Of a stretch of DNA of 64,000 nt, positions 9,361 through 19,781 are shown piece by piece. The DNA lies in contig CAZDOO010000001.1 of NCBI GenBank assembly GCA_964507045.1, positions 91,102-155,101 on the forward strand. Direction: 5' to 3'. This stretch comes from UBA8199 sp964507045 (GTDB taxonomy: Bacteria > Verrucomicrobiota > Verrucomicrobiia > Limisphaerales > UBA8199). Positions within the stretch are counted from its first letter, which is position 1, and each line of letters begins with the position of its first letter. The notes below the pieces were generated by a model. That model saw only the letters and a list, made by a program, of their open reading frames with translations, was not told the origin of the DNA and made no database searches. The translations under genes were made by a program, and so were the position numbers.

Positions 9361-11109
9361 GTGTGCACTCATAAGTCGGCTTCAACACGGAACGGGACCG
9401 GCGTTGCCTTGGCCACAGGTTTCCTGTGGGCCGTGGCCGGCGCTATTCTTTTGTCCGGGTGCACGGCGGCGCACAATCGTCGCTCGGCGGACAAAGAGGT
9501 TTACAGCATCGTTCAAGCGCTCGAGGGCAAGATCTTCGGCCATACCAACGCCTTCACCATCGACACTGCCTATTCGAGCCGGAAGCCGAGGGAAATCCCG
9601 GCATCCGAGCTGATTGACGACCGGCTGCAAACCAACCAACGAGTGCTGACCGTGGAGGGAGCGCTCGAACTGGCGGTCACCAACAGCCGAAGCTACCAAG
9701 CCGCGAAAGAGAGCCTGTACCTGACGACCCTGACCCTGACTGGCGAGAAGTACGCGTTCGGCCCACAGTTCTTCGCTAACTCCACCGTGACGGGCGCGCG
9801 CAATGAGAGCGGCGACACATTTGGGAACGTGAATAGCCGGGTGGGGGTCAGCCAGTTGTTGATGTCGGGGGGACAGTTGGGGGTCAATCTGGCCAACGAC
9901 GTCCTGCGGTATTACACGGGCGACCCGCGACGCTCGATTCTCTCGACGATCTCCGTGGACCTGACGCAGCCGTTGTTGCGTGGGTTTGGGCGGAACAACC
10001 CCGCGGTGGAGCGCCTGACGCAGGCCGAACGCAACGTGGTCTATGCCGTGCGGGACTTCGAGTTTTTCCAGGACCAATTTGCGATGGATATCGTCAACGA
10101 CTACTTCGCCCTGCTGGCGCAGAAGGACGTCATCCGCAACCGCTATAAGGATTACCAGAGCTGGGGGCAGTCCACCAAGCGGCTGGAGGCGCGGGCGAAC
10201 GATCGGGAGAAGTTGGCCGACGTGGACCAAGCCCGCCAGCAGGAGCTAACCGCAAAGAACAGCTATATCAACGGGCTGGCCAGCTATCGCAACGCGCTGG
10301 ATCAGTTCAAGATTAAGCTTGGCCTGCCGGTGGGGGAGTCGGTGCGCCTGGACGACACGGCGCTGGTCAAGCTGCAACAAAACGGCCTGGTGCCGGCGTC
10401 CTTGAATGCCGAGGCGGCGTATCGGCTGGCGGTGGGAAACCAACTGCGGCTTCTGAACGCCATTGACGAGTTCGAAGACAGCAAACGCAAGGTCCGGGTG
10501 GCCGCCGATCAATTCAAGCCCGAGTTGAACTTCTTCGCCAACGCGTCGCTCAACTCGGAGCCGCCCACCGATTACACGCGGTTCGATCCGGACCAGGCTC
10601 GCGGCGGAGTCGGCCTGGAACTCATCCTGCCTATCAACCCGGTGCCCAAGCGCAACCTCTATCGTGCCTCGCTGGTGTCGTTCGAGTCCGAGTTGCGCAG
10701 CCTGACGCTCACCCTTGACAACCTGAAAGAGAGCATTGACCGGGGACAGCGGACGCTGCTGCAGAAGGAGCAGAACTACCTGATCCAGAATAACGCGTTG
10801 GAGCTGGCGAAGCGCCGCGTGAAGAGCATTACCATGCTCTTGCAGGCTGGCCGGGCCGAGGTGCGGGACCTGGTGGACGCCCAAAACGCGCAGCTTATCT
10901 CAGAGAATGCCGTGACCACCTCGCTGGTCGAGTATCAGGTGGCCCGGCTGCAGCTCCTGCTGGACGTGGGGGTGCTCGACACCGAGGCGCCCCAATTCTG
11001 GTTGAAAGACCATTTGCCGGGCTCGATCCTCGGCGTCCAGCGGCAGGGCGGGGAAGCCGGGACGGCGCAACAACCGCTCATTCCTCCCGACCAATTCTTT
11101 GGCCAATGA
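9361..11109 (+). CDS. TolC-family outer-membrane efflux lipoprotein
   Basis: Outer-membrane channel of a tripartite efflux pump. I chose GTG at 9361, giving 582 residues with a hydrophobic segment ending in the lipobox LLSGC (Cys at residue 34); the frame is open upstream to 9187 but that part does not look coding. Two long helical repeats typical of TolC/OEP proteins follow (AVTNSRSYQAAKES, TLQKEQNYLIQNNALELAKRRV, QAGRAEVRDLVDAQ). Its TGA overlaps the ATG of the adaptor gene (ATGA at 11106), so translation is probably coupled. It is the first gene of a four-gene MacAB-TolC-like operon. The start is uncertain. Confidence 0.87.
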   Translation: MCTHKSASTRNGTGVALATGFLWAVAGAILLSGCTAAHNRRSADKEVYSIVQALEGKIFGHTNAFTIDTAYSSRKPREIPASELIDDRLQTNQRVLTVEGALELAVTNSRSYQAAKESLYLTTLTLTGEKYAFGPQFFANSTVTGARNESGDTFGNVNSRVGVSQLLMSGGQLGVNLANDVLRYYTGDPRRSILSTISVDLTQPLLRGFGRNNPAVERLTQAERNVVYAVRDFEFFQDQFAMDIVNDYFALLAQKDVIRNRYKDYQSWGQSTKRLEARANDREKLADVDQARQQELTAKNSYINGLASYRNALDQFKIKLGLPVGESVRLDDTALVKLQQNGLVPASLNAEAAYRLAVGNQLRLLNAIDEFEDSKRKVRVAADQFKPELNFFANASLNSEPPTDYTRFDPDQARGGVGLELILPINPVPKRNLYRASLVSFESELRSLTLTLDNLKESIDRGQRTLLQKEQNYLIQNNALELAKRRVKSITMLLQAGRAEVRDLVDAQNAQLISENAVTTSLVEYQVARLQLLLDVGVLDTEAPQFWLKDHLPGSILGVQRQGGEAGTAQQPLIPPDQFFGQ

Positions 11110-13013
11110 CTATGAACTTGCAGACACTGCTCCCTTCCATCATTCGCCGGGTCAGGCAAAGGCCGATCCTGTCGGCGATTATCGGCGTAGCCGTGATCGC
11201 GCTGGCGATCCTACTCCTGAGGACCTCCGGCCCGCCGGTCCAGGCCTTCAGCTTCTACGAGGTGAACCGCGGCGACTTCCTCGTCTCGATCGTTGAGGGA
11301 GGCACCCTGGAAGCCGTCAATGAGATTTCCATCCGCAGCGAGGTGGAAGGCACGGCCCGCATCATCTTCATCGTTCCCGAAGGCAGCAACGTCAAGAAGG
11401 GCGACTTGCTGGTCGAGCTGGATTCCTCCAACTCGCAGGACGCAGTCAACATGCAGCAAATCACCGTGGAGAAAGCGCAGTTCGCCCTGGTCCAGGCCGA
11501 GCAGCAGCTTGACATTCAGAAGAGCACCGTGGAGAGCGAGATCCAGTCGGCCACGCTGAAAGTGGAGTTCGCCGAGTCGGACCTGAGGAAGTTTACCAAT
11601 GGCCTGGCGCTGCAAAACCAGCGCAACGCGCAGATCGAGATTACCAATGTGCTGGAGGGGCTGGAGATTGCCCAGGAGCGCCTTGATTGGAGCGAGAAGC
11701 TCTACAAGGACGGTTTTGAAACCAAGGCCAATCTGGACAAAGACCGGCTGGCGGTCTCCCAGACCCGGCTCAAGCTGGAACAGGCGCACCGAGCCTTGTG
11801 GATGGTGGAGACCTTTGATAACCCGAAGACCCGGCGCTCGCTGGAAGCGACGCTGCAGGAAGCCAAGGAGAATCTCGACCGCGTCAAGCTCCAGGGCGAG
11901 CGCAAGCTGGCGCAGGCCAGCGCCGACGTGGACGCCCAGAAGCGGACGCTGGAACTCAGCCAGGCCAAGCTCGATCGCGAGAAGAAGCAGCTCGATGCCA
12001 CCAAGATCTACGCGCCGCAGGATGGCTTGGTGGTTTACGGCAGCGCCGGCGGTGGTCATTTCAGCAGTGAGTCCATGATCGAGGAGGGCGCCGTGGTGCG
12101 CAACCGGCAGGAGATCATCAAGCTGCCGGATGTCTCGGAGATGAAGCTCCTGGTCAAGATCCACGAGTCCCACGTCAACCAACTCCGCCTGGGCCAGGCG
12201 GCTTTTGTCGTGCTGGACTCCATGCCGGACCAGCGGTTTCTCGGCAAGGTCAACAAGGTGGCTCCGCTGCCCGACAGCCAAAGCCGCTGGGGCAATCCCG
12301 ACCTCAAGCTTTACGCTACGGAAATACTCGTCACCGACAAGCTGCCGGATCTCAAACCCGGCCTGTCCGCCCGGGCCGAGATCATGATCACGAACCTGAC
12401 CGACACGCTGAGCGTGCCGCTCCAGGCGGTCACGACCCGCAAGGGCAAGCAGGTAGTCTTTCTGGCCAGCGCGCCGCAAGAGCCGGTGCCGGTGACCGTC
12501 GGGATGTACAATACCAAGTTCATCGAGGTCTGTTCCGGGCTGAAGGATGGTGACCGGGTACTGCTGGCCCCGCCGTTCGACACGCAGGAAAAGGACCTGG
12601 GCGGCGCGATCATTGCCGATGGGGAAGCGATCCCCGCCGGAGCCACCAATCAGCCTTCCCTGCCACTGGGGGCGGCTGCCGCGGGAAATCGAAAGGACTC
12701 CACGCGACCAAGTGGTGCGAAATCTTCTGAACCGAGTGCGGTTGCGGATGTGAAGCGCACCGAGGCAGAAGGCGGTTTGGCCGCCGGCGACCGCGCTCGT
12801 GAAGGCAGTGGGTCCCGGCGCGATCCCCTGCGCCCTGGCAAGCGCGAGCGCTCCGAGTTTGGCGGCAGTTCCACTAACCGGCAGGAGCTGCTTCAGCGGT
12901 TCGATGCCGACGGCGACGGCAAGCTAAGCGAAACCGAGCTGGCCGCCATGCGTGAATCGGCTGTTCGCCGGCGCGGGACCAATGCGCCCGTGGCGGGGCC
13001 GCAGGTGAATTAG
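11106..13013 (+). CDS. Efflux periplasmic adaptor (HlyD/MacA-like) with C-terminal EF-hand
   Basis: A 635-residue membrane-fusion protein linking the inner-membrane ABC transporter to the TolC-type channel. It has an N-terminal membrane anchor (about 17-38), a lipoyl half-motif (GGTLEAVNEISIRSEVEG), a long coiled coil (about 110-300), the second lipoyl half (APQDGLVVYGS) and beta-barrel and membrane-proximal domains to about 500. The remaining 130 residues are unusual: a low-complexity basic/acidic linker and then a canonical EF-hand loop DADGDGKLSETE at 600-611. MacA proteins normally stop near 370-400. The stop codon abuts the ATG of the ATPase gene at 13014. Confidence 0.9.
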   Translation: MTMNLQTLLPSIIRRVRQRPILSAIIGVAVIALAILLLRTSGPPVQAFSFYEVNRGDFLVSIVEGGTLEAVNEISIRSEVEGTARIIFIVPEGSNVKKGDLLVELDSSNSQDAVNMQQITVEKAQFALVQAEQQLDIQKSTVESEIQSATLKVEFAESDLRKFTNGLALQNQRNAQIEITNVLEGLEIAQERLDWSEKLYKDGFETKANLDKDRLAVSQTRLKLEQAHRALWMVETFDNPKTRRSLEATLQEAKENLDRVKLQGERKLAQASADVDAQKRTLELSQAKLDREKKQLDATKIYAPQDGLVVYGSAGGGHFSSESMIEEGAVVRNRQEIIKLPDVSEMKLLVKIHESHVNQLRLGQAAFVVLDSMPDQRFLGKVNKVAPLPDSQSRWGNPDLKLYATEILVTDKLPDLKPGLSARAEIMITNLTDTLSVPLQAVTTRKGKQVVFLASAPQEPVPVTVGMYNTKFIEVCSGLKDGDRVLLAPPFDTQEKDLGGAIIADGEAIPAGATNQPSLPLGAAAAGNRKDSTRPSGAKSSEPSAVADVKRTEAEGGLAAGDRAREGSGSRRDPLRPGKRERSEFGGSSTNRQELLQRFDADGDGKLSETELAAMRESAVRRRGTNAPVAGPQVN

Positions 13014-13823
13014 ATGGCACCGCCCCGGATGCGCCCCGTTGACCCCATCATCCGCCTGGAAGGCCTGGAGAAGCGCTATGATCTGGGCGGCGAAGCCGAA
13101 GTGCGTGCGCTGCGCGGCGTCCACCTGGTGGTTCAGCCGGGAGACTATGTGGCCATCATGGGCCCCTCCGGCTCGGGGAAATCCACGATGCTCAACCTGA
13201 TCGGGTGCCTGGACCGTCCCACCGCCGGCCGCTATTTCCTGGGCGGCACGGACGTGTCCCGCATGCCGGATGACGAGCTGTCCGAGGCGCGCGGGCGGCG
13301 GATCGGGTTCATCTTCCAGTCTTACAACCTCATCGCCCAGCTCACCGTCATCGAGAATATCCAGGTGCCGCTGCTGTATCAGGGAAAAGACTTGCGCGCG
13401 TACCATGATCACTGCGTGAGGCTCGCGCAGACCGTGGGTTTGGGCGACCGTATGCATCATCGGCCCAACCAGCTCTCCGGTGGCCAGCAACAGCGGGTCG
13501 CCATCGCCCGTTCCCTCGTCAACGATCCGCTGCTCATTCTCGCCGACGAGCCGACGGGCAACCTCGATTCGCGCACCGGGCAGGAGGTGTTGGAGCTGAT
13601 TGACACGCTCAACGCGCAAGGCAAGACCATTGTCCTGGTGACCCACGACGAGCGGATCGGCAGCCGTGCGCACCGTATTATCCACATGCGTGACGGTCTG
13701 ATCGAGCGGGAAGTCCTCAACTCGCCGGAGGGTAGGGCGCGTCACTCCGTGCGCGCCGTGGATGCCAAGAACGGGGCTGATGTCGGCGGCTCGCACGGAG
13801 TGACGCGCCCTGCCTCTTCATGA
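13014..13823 (+). CDS. ABC transporter ATP-binding protein (MacB/LolD type)
   Basis: A 269-residue ATPase that powers the efflux/lipoprotein-type ABC transporter. Walker A GPSGSGKS is at residues 50-57, the signature LSGGQQQR at 154-161, Walker B LLILADEP at 173-180, and the switch His is H211. The canonical domain ends near residue 238. Residues 240-269 are encoded by a nearly perfect inverted repeat (arms 13734-13753 and 13792-13811) and look like sequence added by a palindromic element. The stop TGA still overlaps the permease ATG (ATGA at 13820), so coupling was kept. Confidence 0.95.
   Translation: MAPPRMRPVDPIIRLEGLEKRYDLGGEAEVRALRGVHLVVQPGDYVAIMGPSGSGKSTMLNLIGCLDRPTAGRYFLGGTDVSRMPDDELSEARGRRIGFIFQSYNLIAQLTVIENIQVPLLYQGKDLRAYHDHCVRLAQTVGLGDRMHHRPNQLSGGQQQRVAIARSLVNDPLLILADEPTGNLDSRTGQEVLELIDTLNAQGKTIVLVTHDERIGSRAHRIIHMRDGLIEREVLNSPEGRARHSVRAVDAKNGADVGGSHGVTRPASS
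13734..13811. repeat. Palindromic element within the ABC ATPase gene
   Basis: A 20-nt arm AGGGCGCGTCACTCCGTGCG at 13734-13753 is matched exactly in inverse orientation at 13792-13811, with a 38-nt loop. Extending each arm by 3 nt gives 22 of 23 paired bases. It lies entirely inside the 3' end of the ATPase coding sequence and is translated. The form resembles dispersed palindromic (REP-like) elements normally found between genes. Confidence 0.85.
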
Positions 13824-15112
13824 ACCCGCTGAGCTTCCAATTCGTGAGCACGGTGCGCCTGGGCGTCAAGAGCCTGATGCTGCACAAGCTCCGCTCGGTG
13901 CTGACGATGCTGGGCATCATCTTCGGGGTTTGTTCGGTGATTGCCATGCTTGCGATCGGCGAGGGGGCATCCTACGAAGCCCAGCAGGCCATTAAGAAAC
14001 TCGGCAGTCAGAACATCATCATTCGCAGCTTGAAACCCCCCGATGACGCCAAGCAGTCCGGTTTGCGCCGCGGCTTCGCGCTGGAGTACGGACTCACCTA
14101 CGACGACGGCGCGCGCATCCAATCCACCATTCCGGGCGTGGTCCACGTGCTGCCGGTGCGCATTATCCGCGAGAACGTCCGCTTCGCTCAGAATAGCGTC
14201 CCGTGCCAGATCATCGGCACTTTGCCCTCGTACCAGGACATCGTCGGCCTCGACGTCGTGCGGGGGCGGTTCCTGTCCCAAACCGATGAGATCAACCACG
14301 ACAACATCTGTGTCCTCACGGCGGGGCTGGCCCAGCGGCTGTTTCCCTATCAAGACCCGCTGACCCAATCCATCAAGGTCAACTCCTTTTACTACCGCGT
14401 CGTCGGCTTGGTGCGGGAGAAGAACCTGCCGGAGCAGCGCACCCAGGCGGGCAAGATGGAGGGCGAGCCGCTGGACAACAATGTCTATATCGCCCTGAGC
14501 GCGGCGCGCTCGCGGTTCGGCGACGTGCTCGTCCGCCGCACCGCCGGCAGCATCGAGGTGGAGAAGGTTGAGCTGCACCAGTTGACCATCCAGATGCAGG
14601 ACGTGGCCGCCGTTGAAGCGGCCGACCCGCAAATCAAGGCCCTCCTTGGCCGCTTTCACAAGCAAGCGGACTACGAGACCATCGTCCCCCTGCAACTGTT
14701 GCGGCAGGCGGAGCAGACCAAACGCATCTTCAACATCGTGCTGGGCTCCATCGCCGCCATCTCGCTCTTGGTGGGCGGCATTGGCATCATGAACATCATG
14801 CTGGCGACCGTCACCGAGCGCACCCGCGAAATCGGCATCCGGCGGGCGCTCGGCGCCAAGCGGCGTCATATCACCATGCAGTTCCTGGTGGAGACGGTTG
14901 TGCTGTCGGTGGGCGGCGGTTTGGTGGGCGTGGTGGTGGGCATTGTCGCCCCGCTCATTGTCTCCCACCTCACGACGATGAAGACGATTGTCACCCTCTG
15001 GTCGGTGCTGCTGGCGTTTTCAATTTCCGGCGCCATCGGCATCGTCTTCGGTCTCTACCCGGCCAAAGCCGCCGCGGAACTGGACCCCATCGAAGCCCTG
15101 CGGCACGAGTAA
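13820..15112 (+). CDS. ABC transporter permease (MacB/FtsX family)
   Basis: A 430-residue inner-membrane permease of the MacB type. The first membrane helix is at about 26-46 (LTMLGIIFGVCSVIAMLAIG). A MacB periplasmic core domain spans about 47-290 and three helices lie in the C-terminal FtsX domain from about 305 (IVLGSIAAISLLVGGIGIMN, TREIGIRRALGA, FGLYPAKAAAELDPIEALR). These are textbook MacB/FtsX signatures. It ends the operon that starts at 9361; its start overlaps the ATPase stop. Together the four products should form a tripartite pump exporting a drug, peptide or lipid; the cargo is not deducible. Confidence 0.95.
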   Translation: MNPLSFQFVSTVRLGVKSLMLHKLRSVLTMLGIIFGVCSVIAMLAIGEGASYEAQQAIKKLGSQNIIIRSLKPPDDAKQSGLRRGFALEYGLTYDDGARIQSTIPGVVHVLPVRIIRENVRFAQNSVPCQIIGTLPSYQDIVGLDVVRGRFLSQTDEINHDNICVLTAGLAQRLFPYQDPLTQSIKVNSFYYRVVGLVREKNLPEQRTQAGKMEGEPLDNNVYIALSAARSRFGDVLVRRTAGSIEVEKVELHQLTIQMQDVAAVEAADPQIKALLGRFHKQADYETIVPLQLLRQAEQTKRIFNIVLGSIAAISLLVGGIGIMNIMLATVTERTREIGIRRALGAKRRHITMQFLVETVVLSVGGGLVGVVVGIVAPLIVSHLTTMKTIVTLWSVLLAFSISGAIGIVFGLYPAKAAAELDPIEALRHE

Positions 15113-15389
15113 ATCCCCGCGCGCCGCTGGCTGACCCTGGCGATGGCCGTGCCGCCCCTGGGTCCTTCCGATGCCAATTTGGACAAATAACCCCCAAGGG
15201 TGGCAAATCCGCTCGGGACAAGGTCAGTGTGGAAAGAACTCCAGGCGCCGCCGGAACACCCAAGACCGGCCCGTCGCGTCGTATAGCTGCGACCAGAGCG
15301 CGGTACTTTGGCGCCAAATTGCGACGCCAGGGCGGCACAGTTGCGGCGGACGGCCATGCCCCCCACCGTCCCCATGGCTTACCCCTCCC

Positions 15390-15484
15390 TTACCTCACCG
15401 TTACCTCACCGTTGAACCTCTGCAAACCTTGCAGAGGTTCAACGGTGAGGTAACGGTGAGGTAACGGTGAGGAGACGGTGGGGA
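15390..15484. repeat. Long perfect palindrome built of 11-bp tandem units
   Basis: Arms of 36 nt (15390-15425 and 15429-15464) are perfectly complementary around a 3-nt loop. The outer parts are tandem 11-mers (CCTCACCGTTA on the left; AACGGTGAGGT repeated at 15441, 15452, 15463 and degenerating at 15474). The centre is the palindrome CCTCTGCAA..TTGCAGAGG. The same centre recurs at 55856-55922 with different 11-mers in the arms. As RNA it would form a very stable hairpin, so it could also terminate transcription from either side. Confidence 0.9.
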
Positions 15485-15699
15485 GAGCCGGGGGGGAGCC
15501 GGAGGTGGCGGCGTGGCTCGGTCTCGCCAACAAGGGGCTTCGTCTCGGTTGATCAGGGCCATTTCCGGGCATTTTCGGTCTCCTGCAGCCGGGCTGGTCA
15601 TTTACAGGGCTATGACCCCACTGTGCCAACTTAGCTCAGTTTCGGAGAGGATGCCCGGGTGGCCTCTTGGGGCCGGAGGATTACAGGTATCATTATACC

Positions 15700-15766
15700 G
15701 CTCCTACGGAGTTCCAGCCGGCGGTTGCGGGGGCGGGTTGCTACAAGGATAGCACTCCTACGGAGT
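15700..15766. repeat. Two short hairpin repeats with CTCCTACGGAG core
   Basis: Two near-identical motifs (CGCTCCTACGGAGTT at 15699-15713 and CACTCCTACGGAGTT at 15753-15767) each form a small stem with a TAC loop. They lie 54 bp apart in the gap before icd. Their function is unknown. Confidence 0.6.
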
Positions 15767-15999
15767 TGGGGGGCGCAGGCTGGATGTGTGTGTGGGCGAT
15801 TACCCCACGGCTATTAAGTTAAGCCGGATTGATTTCCGCCACTTATTCCTTTTCAGGGAGTCCGCCCGGGAGCGCCGGCATCTTTGCCGGCGGGGAGAAG
15901 GGGCGGGGAACTCGCCGGCAAGGATGCCAACGCTGCCAGGAATTCAGGTCTTCCTCAACTTAATGGCCGTGCGTAGACAGACAGGCTCTACCTGGGGGC

Positions 16000-17253
<1,254 letters not shown>

Positions 17254-17269
17254 GGTCGTTTGTTGTGAG

Positions 17270-19285
17270 TTATGCGATTCCCGCAGAATTGAGTTGCTGG
17301 AGCTGGAGTGCGGCTGTCGGGCTGCTTGCGTCCGCCGCGGCGAGTTCAGCCCGCACTTTGGCGACCGTGTTCTCCACGGTCAGGCCGTACTTGGCGCGCA
17401 GTTCTTCCACCGTCGAGGCGTGCTCGATGAACTGGTCGGGCCAGCCGATCTGGATGACCGGCGTGGTGATGCGCTTCTCGTTGAACAGCTCCAGCACTCC
17501 GCTGCCGTAGCCGCCCATCAACGCGCCGTCTTCGAGCGTGACCAGCACGTCCGCCGCGCGGCCAAAGAACTCTGTCGCCGCGGTATCCATCGGCTTGATG
17601 AAGCGGGGGTTGATGAGCGCGACGTCATAGCCTTCGGCAATCAACTGCGCCGCGGCCTGGCGCCCGAGCGCCATCATGTTGCCGAGCGGGAACAGGGCCA
17701 CCTTGCGCCCGCCGCTGTTGGCGAAGTTGCGGATGACTTCGGCTTTGCCGATCTCGATGATCCGGGGCTGGTCTTTGATCGGGACGCCCTCGGCGGGGCC
17801 GCGTGGATAGCGGATGAACGTCGGGTGCCGCTCGTGCGAGGCGGTGAACATCATATCTACCAGCTCGTCCTCATCCTTGGGCGCCATGGCGATGCAGTTG
17901 GGGACCGGGCGGACGAAGGTGATGTCGAACAGCCCGTGGTGTGTCGGGCCGTCCTGCGCCGAGAGCCCCGCGCGGTCCATGCAGAACATGACCGGCAAAT
18001 CCTGCAGCGCCGCGTCGTGGACAATGCAATCGTAAGCGCGCTGGAGGAAGGTTGAGTAGATCGCCACGACGGGGTGGAAGCCCATGCTCGCCATGCCGCA
18101 GGCGAATAGAACCGCGTGCTCCTCGGCAATGCCCACATCATAGTAGCGGCTGGGCATGGCCTTCTCCAGGAGCTTCAGCCCGGTGCCGCTGGGCATGGCG
18201 GCGGTGATGCCGACGATGGTGTTGTCCTTCTGGCACAGCTTGACCAGGGCCTGGCCAAACACATCCTGCCAGTTTGGGGGAGTGCCGGGCAGGGCCGGCG
18301 GCGTAGCCCCGGTGGCCACATCGTATGGGCCGAGGCCGTGGAACTTCTCGGGGTTCTTGAGCGCGGCCTCGTAGCCCTTGCCCTTCTGGGTCAGGACATG
18401 GATGACGATGGGCCGGTCGCAAGTCTTGGCAAACTCCAGGGTGTTGATGAGCAAGGGCAGATTGTGGCCGTCAATCGGGCCGAGGTAGCGCAGCCCCATC
18501 TCCTCAAAGATCAGGCTGCTGCCGTAGCCGCCGCGGCCATCCGCCTCCACCCCGCTCTGGCTGGGGCGCAGACCAACGTCGGTGATGGCGCCCTTGAAAC
18601 CTTCCTCGGCCTTGTGCGCAAGCTTCAGGGCGATTTCGCCCTTGGGCAAACGCCGCAGGAAGCGCTCGAAGTCGCGCGCCAGCTTGTTGTAGGAGGGGTG
18701 CGTGATGAGGCGGTTGAGGTAGGTCGAGATGGCACCGACGTTCTTGGCGATGCCCCACTCATTGTCGTTGAGGATGCCGATGAACTTCTTCGTCGTCTGC
18801 GCGATGTTGTTCATGGCCTCGAACGAGATGCCGTTGGTCAGCGCGGCGTCGCCGAAAACCGCCACTACGTTTTCATCGCTGCCGCGCTGGTCGCGGGCCG
18901 CGCAGATGCCCAGGGCGGCGGATAATGCGGTGCCGGCATGCGCGGCCCCATAACAATCGTGCTCGCTCTCCGAGCGCAAGGCGAACCCGCTCAGGCCGCC
19001 GGTGCTGCGAATGGTGTCGAAGCGGTGCTTGCGCCCGGTCAATAGTTTATGGACGTAAATCTGGTGGCTCACGTCCCAGAGAAACTTGTCTTTGGGCGTG
19101 TTGAAGACGTAATGCAGCGCCAGCGTCAGCTCTACCACCCCGAGATTGGGGCCAACGTGCCCGCCGTGCCGGGCCAGGACGGTGATGAGTTCATGGCGGA
19201 TCTCCTCGGCCAGTTGTGTCAGTTGGTCCAGCGTCAGCTTCTTGACGTGCGTCGGGCTGTCCACCATCTCGAGATAACGGCTCAT
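17270..19285 (-). CDS. dxs: 1-deoxy-D-xylulose-5-phosphate synthase
   Basis: A 671-residue thiamine-diphosphate enzyme that joins pyruvate and glyceraldehyde-3-phosphate in the first step of the MEP isoprenoid pathway. N-terminal signatures include HGGHVGPNLGVVELTLALH and a TPP-binding GDAALTNG (usually GDGALTGG). The transketolase pyrimidine domain has MDRAGLSAQDGPTHHG and the C-terminal domain has a typical transketolase C fold. I chose the ATG at 19285 (MSRYLEMVDSP) because the frame upstream to 19339 reads through low-quality sequence. It follows xseB on the same strand, a common pairing in bacteria. Confidence 0.96.
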   Translation of the reverse strand: MSRYLEMVDSPTHVKKLTLDQLTQLAEEIRHELITVLARHGGHVGPNLGVVELTLALHYVFNTPKDKFLWDVSHQIYVHKLLTGRKHRFDTIRSTGGLSGFALRSESEHDCYGAAHAGTALSAALGICAARDQRGSDENVVAVFGDAALTNGISFEAMNNIAQTTKKFIGILNDNEWGIAKNVGAISTYLNRLITHPSYNKLARDFERFLRRLPKGEIALKLAHKAEEGFKGAITDVGLRPSQSGVEADGRGGYGSSLIFEEMGLRYLGPIDGHNLPLLINTLEFAKTCDRPIVIHVLTQKGKGYEAALKNPEKFHGLGPYDVATGATPPALPGTPPNWQDVFGQALVKLCQKDNTIVGITAAMPSGTGLKLLEKAMPSRYYDVGIAEEHAVLFACGMASMGFHPVVAIYSTFLQRAYDCIVHDAALQDLPVMFCMDRAGLSAQDGPTHHGLFDITFVRPVPNCIAMAPKDEDELVDMMFTASHERHPTFIRYPRGPAEGVPIKDQPRIIEIGKAEVIRNFANSGGRKVALFPLGNMMALGRQAAAQLIAEGYDVALINPRFIKPMDTAATEFFGRAADVLVTLEDGALMGGYGSGVLELFNEKRITTPVIQIGWPDQFIEHASTVEELRAKYGLTVENTVAKVRAELAAADASSPTAALQLQQLNSAGIA

Positions 19286-19359
19286 GTTGAGAGACTGGAG
19301 TGTCGGAGTATGGGAGTGATGGAGGCAACACTCTCCCACCCCGGTGCACTTATATTGTT

Positions 19360-19644
19360 CTAATCGCCTGTGTCTTCCGGCGGCGCGAGCGGTTTGAGCT
19401 TCATTTCGCCCGCGGCGGTCTTTTCCAACTGCCGGATCTTCACTTCGGCTTCCGCCAGCTTCTCCTGGCAGGCGCGGGTCAGGCGCGAGCCCTCTTCGTA
19501 TTTGGCCAGCAAGGTTTCCAGCGGCAAATCCTCGGATTCCATCGCGGCGACGATGGTTTCCAGCTTCTTCAACGCCTCTTCAAAGGGCAGATTGCCGGTT
19601 TTGGCAGAGGTGTTTTGACCCGCGCTTTTCGGAATACTCGGCAC
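19360..19644 (-). CDS. xseB: Exodeoxyribonuclease VII small subunit
   Basis: A 94-residue protein with the family core LPFEEALKKLETIVAAMES and YEEGSRLTRACQEKLAEAE, a two-helix coiled coil that binds the large subunit. The complex degrades single-stranded DNA. It starts with GTG at 19644. Downstream is dxs; the large subunit gene xseA lies about 2 kb away on the same strand, separated by an opposite-strand nuclease gene, which is an unusual split of the two subunits. Confidence 0.93.
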   Translation of the reverse strand: MPSIPKSAGQNTSAKTGNLPFEEALKKLETIVAAMESEDLPLETLLAKYEEGSRLTRACQEKLAEAEVKIRQLEKTAAGEMKLKPLAPPEDTGD

Positions 19645-19781
19645 AAGTGGAAACTAGGACAAATCTGGCGGCACGTCCAGTGTGGAGTGAGCAGAGGGGG
19701 CCGTGTTTCCAGGCTTGCATTTTCCCGCCGAACGGCTAGTTATCATTAGAATTGTGTCGTTTTAGTGCCGTGTCGTCTCAC

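Larger units (their letters stand above)
15113..15999. other. Intergenic gap, repeat-rich, no gene seen
   Basis: This 887-bp gap separates the efflux operon from the convergently transcribed icd gene. I find no open frame with coding character; the short frames here run through repeats on both strands. It contains a long 11-bp-period palindrome (15390-15484) and two copies of a small hairpin motif ACTCCTACGGAGT or a close variant at 15700-15713 and 15754-15766. Confidence 0.7.

Noticed and set aside
15390..15484. CRISPR array
   Set aside because: The repeat unit is 11 bp without spacers and forms a palindrome; no cas genes are present.
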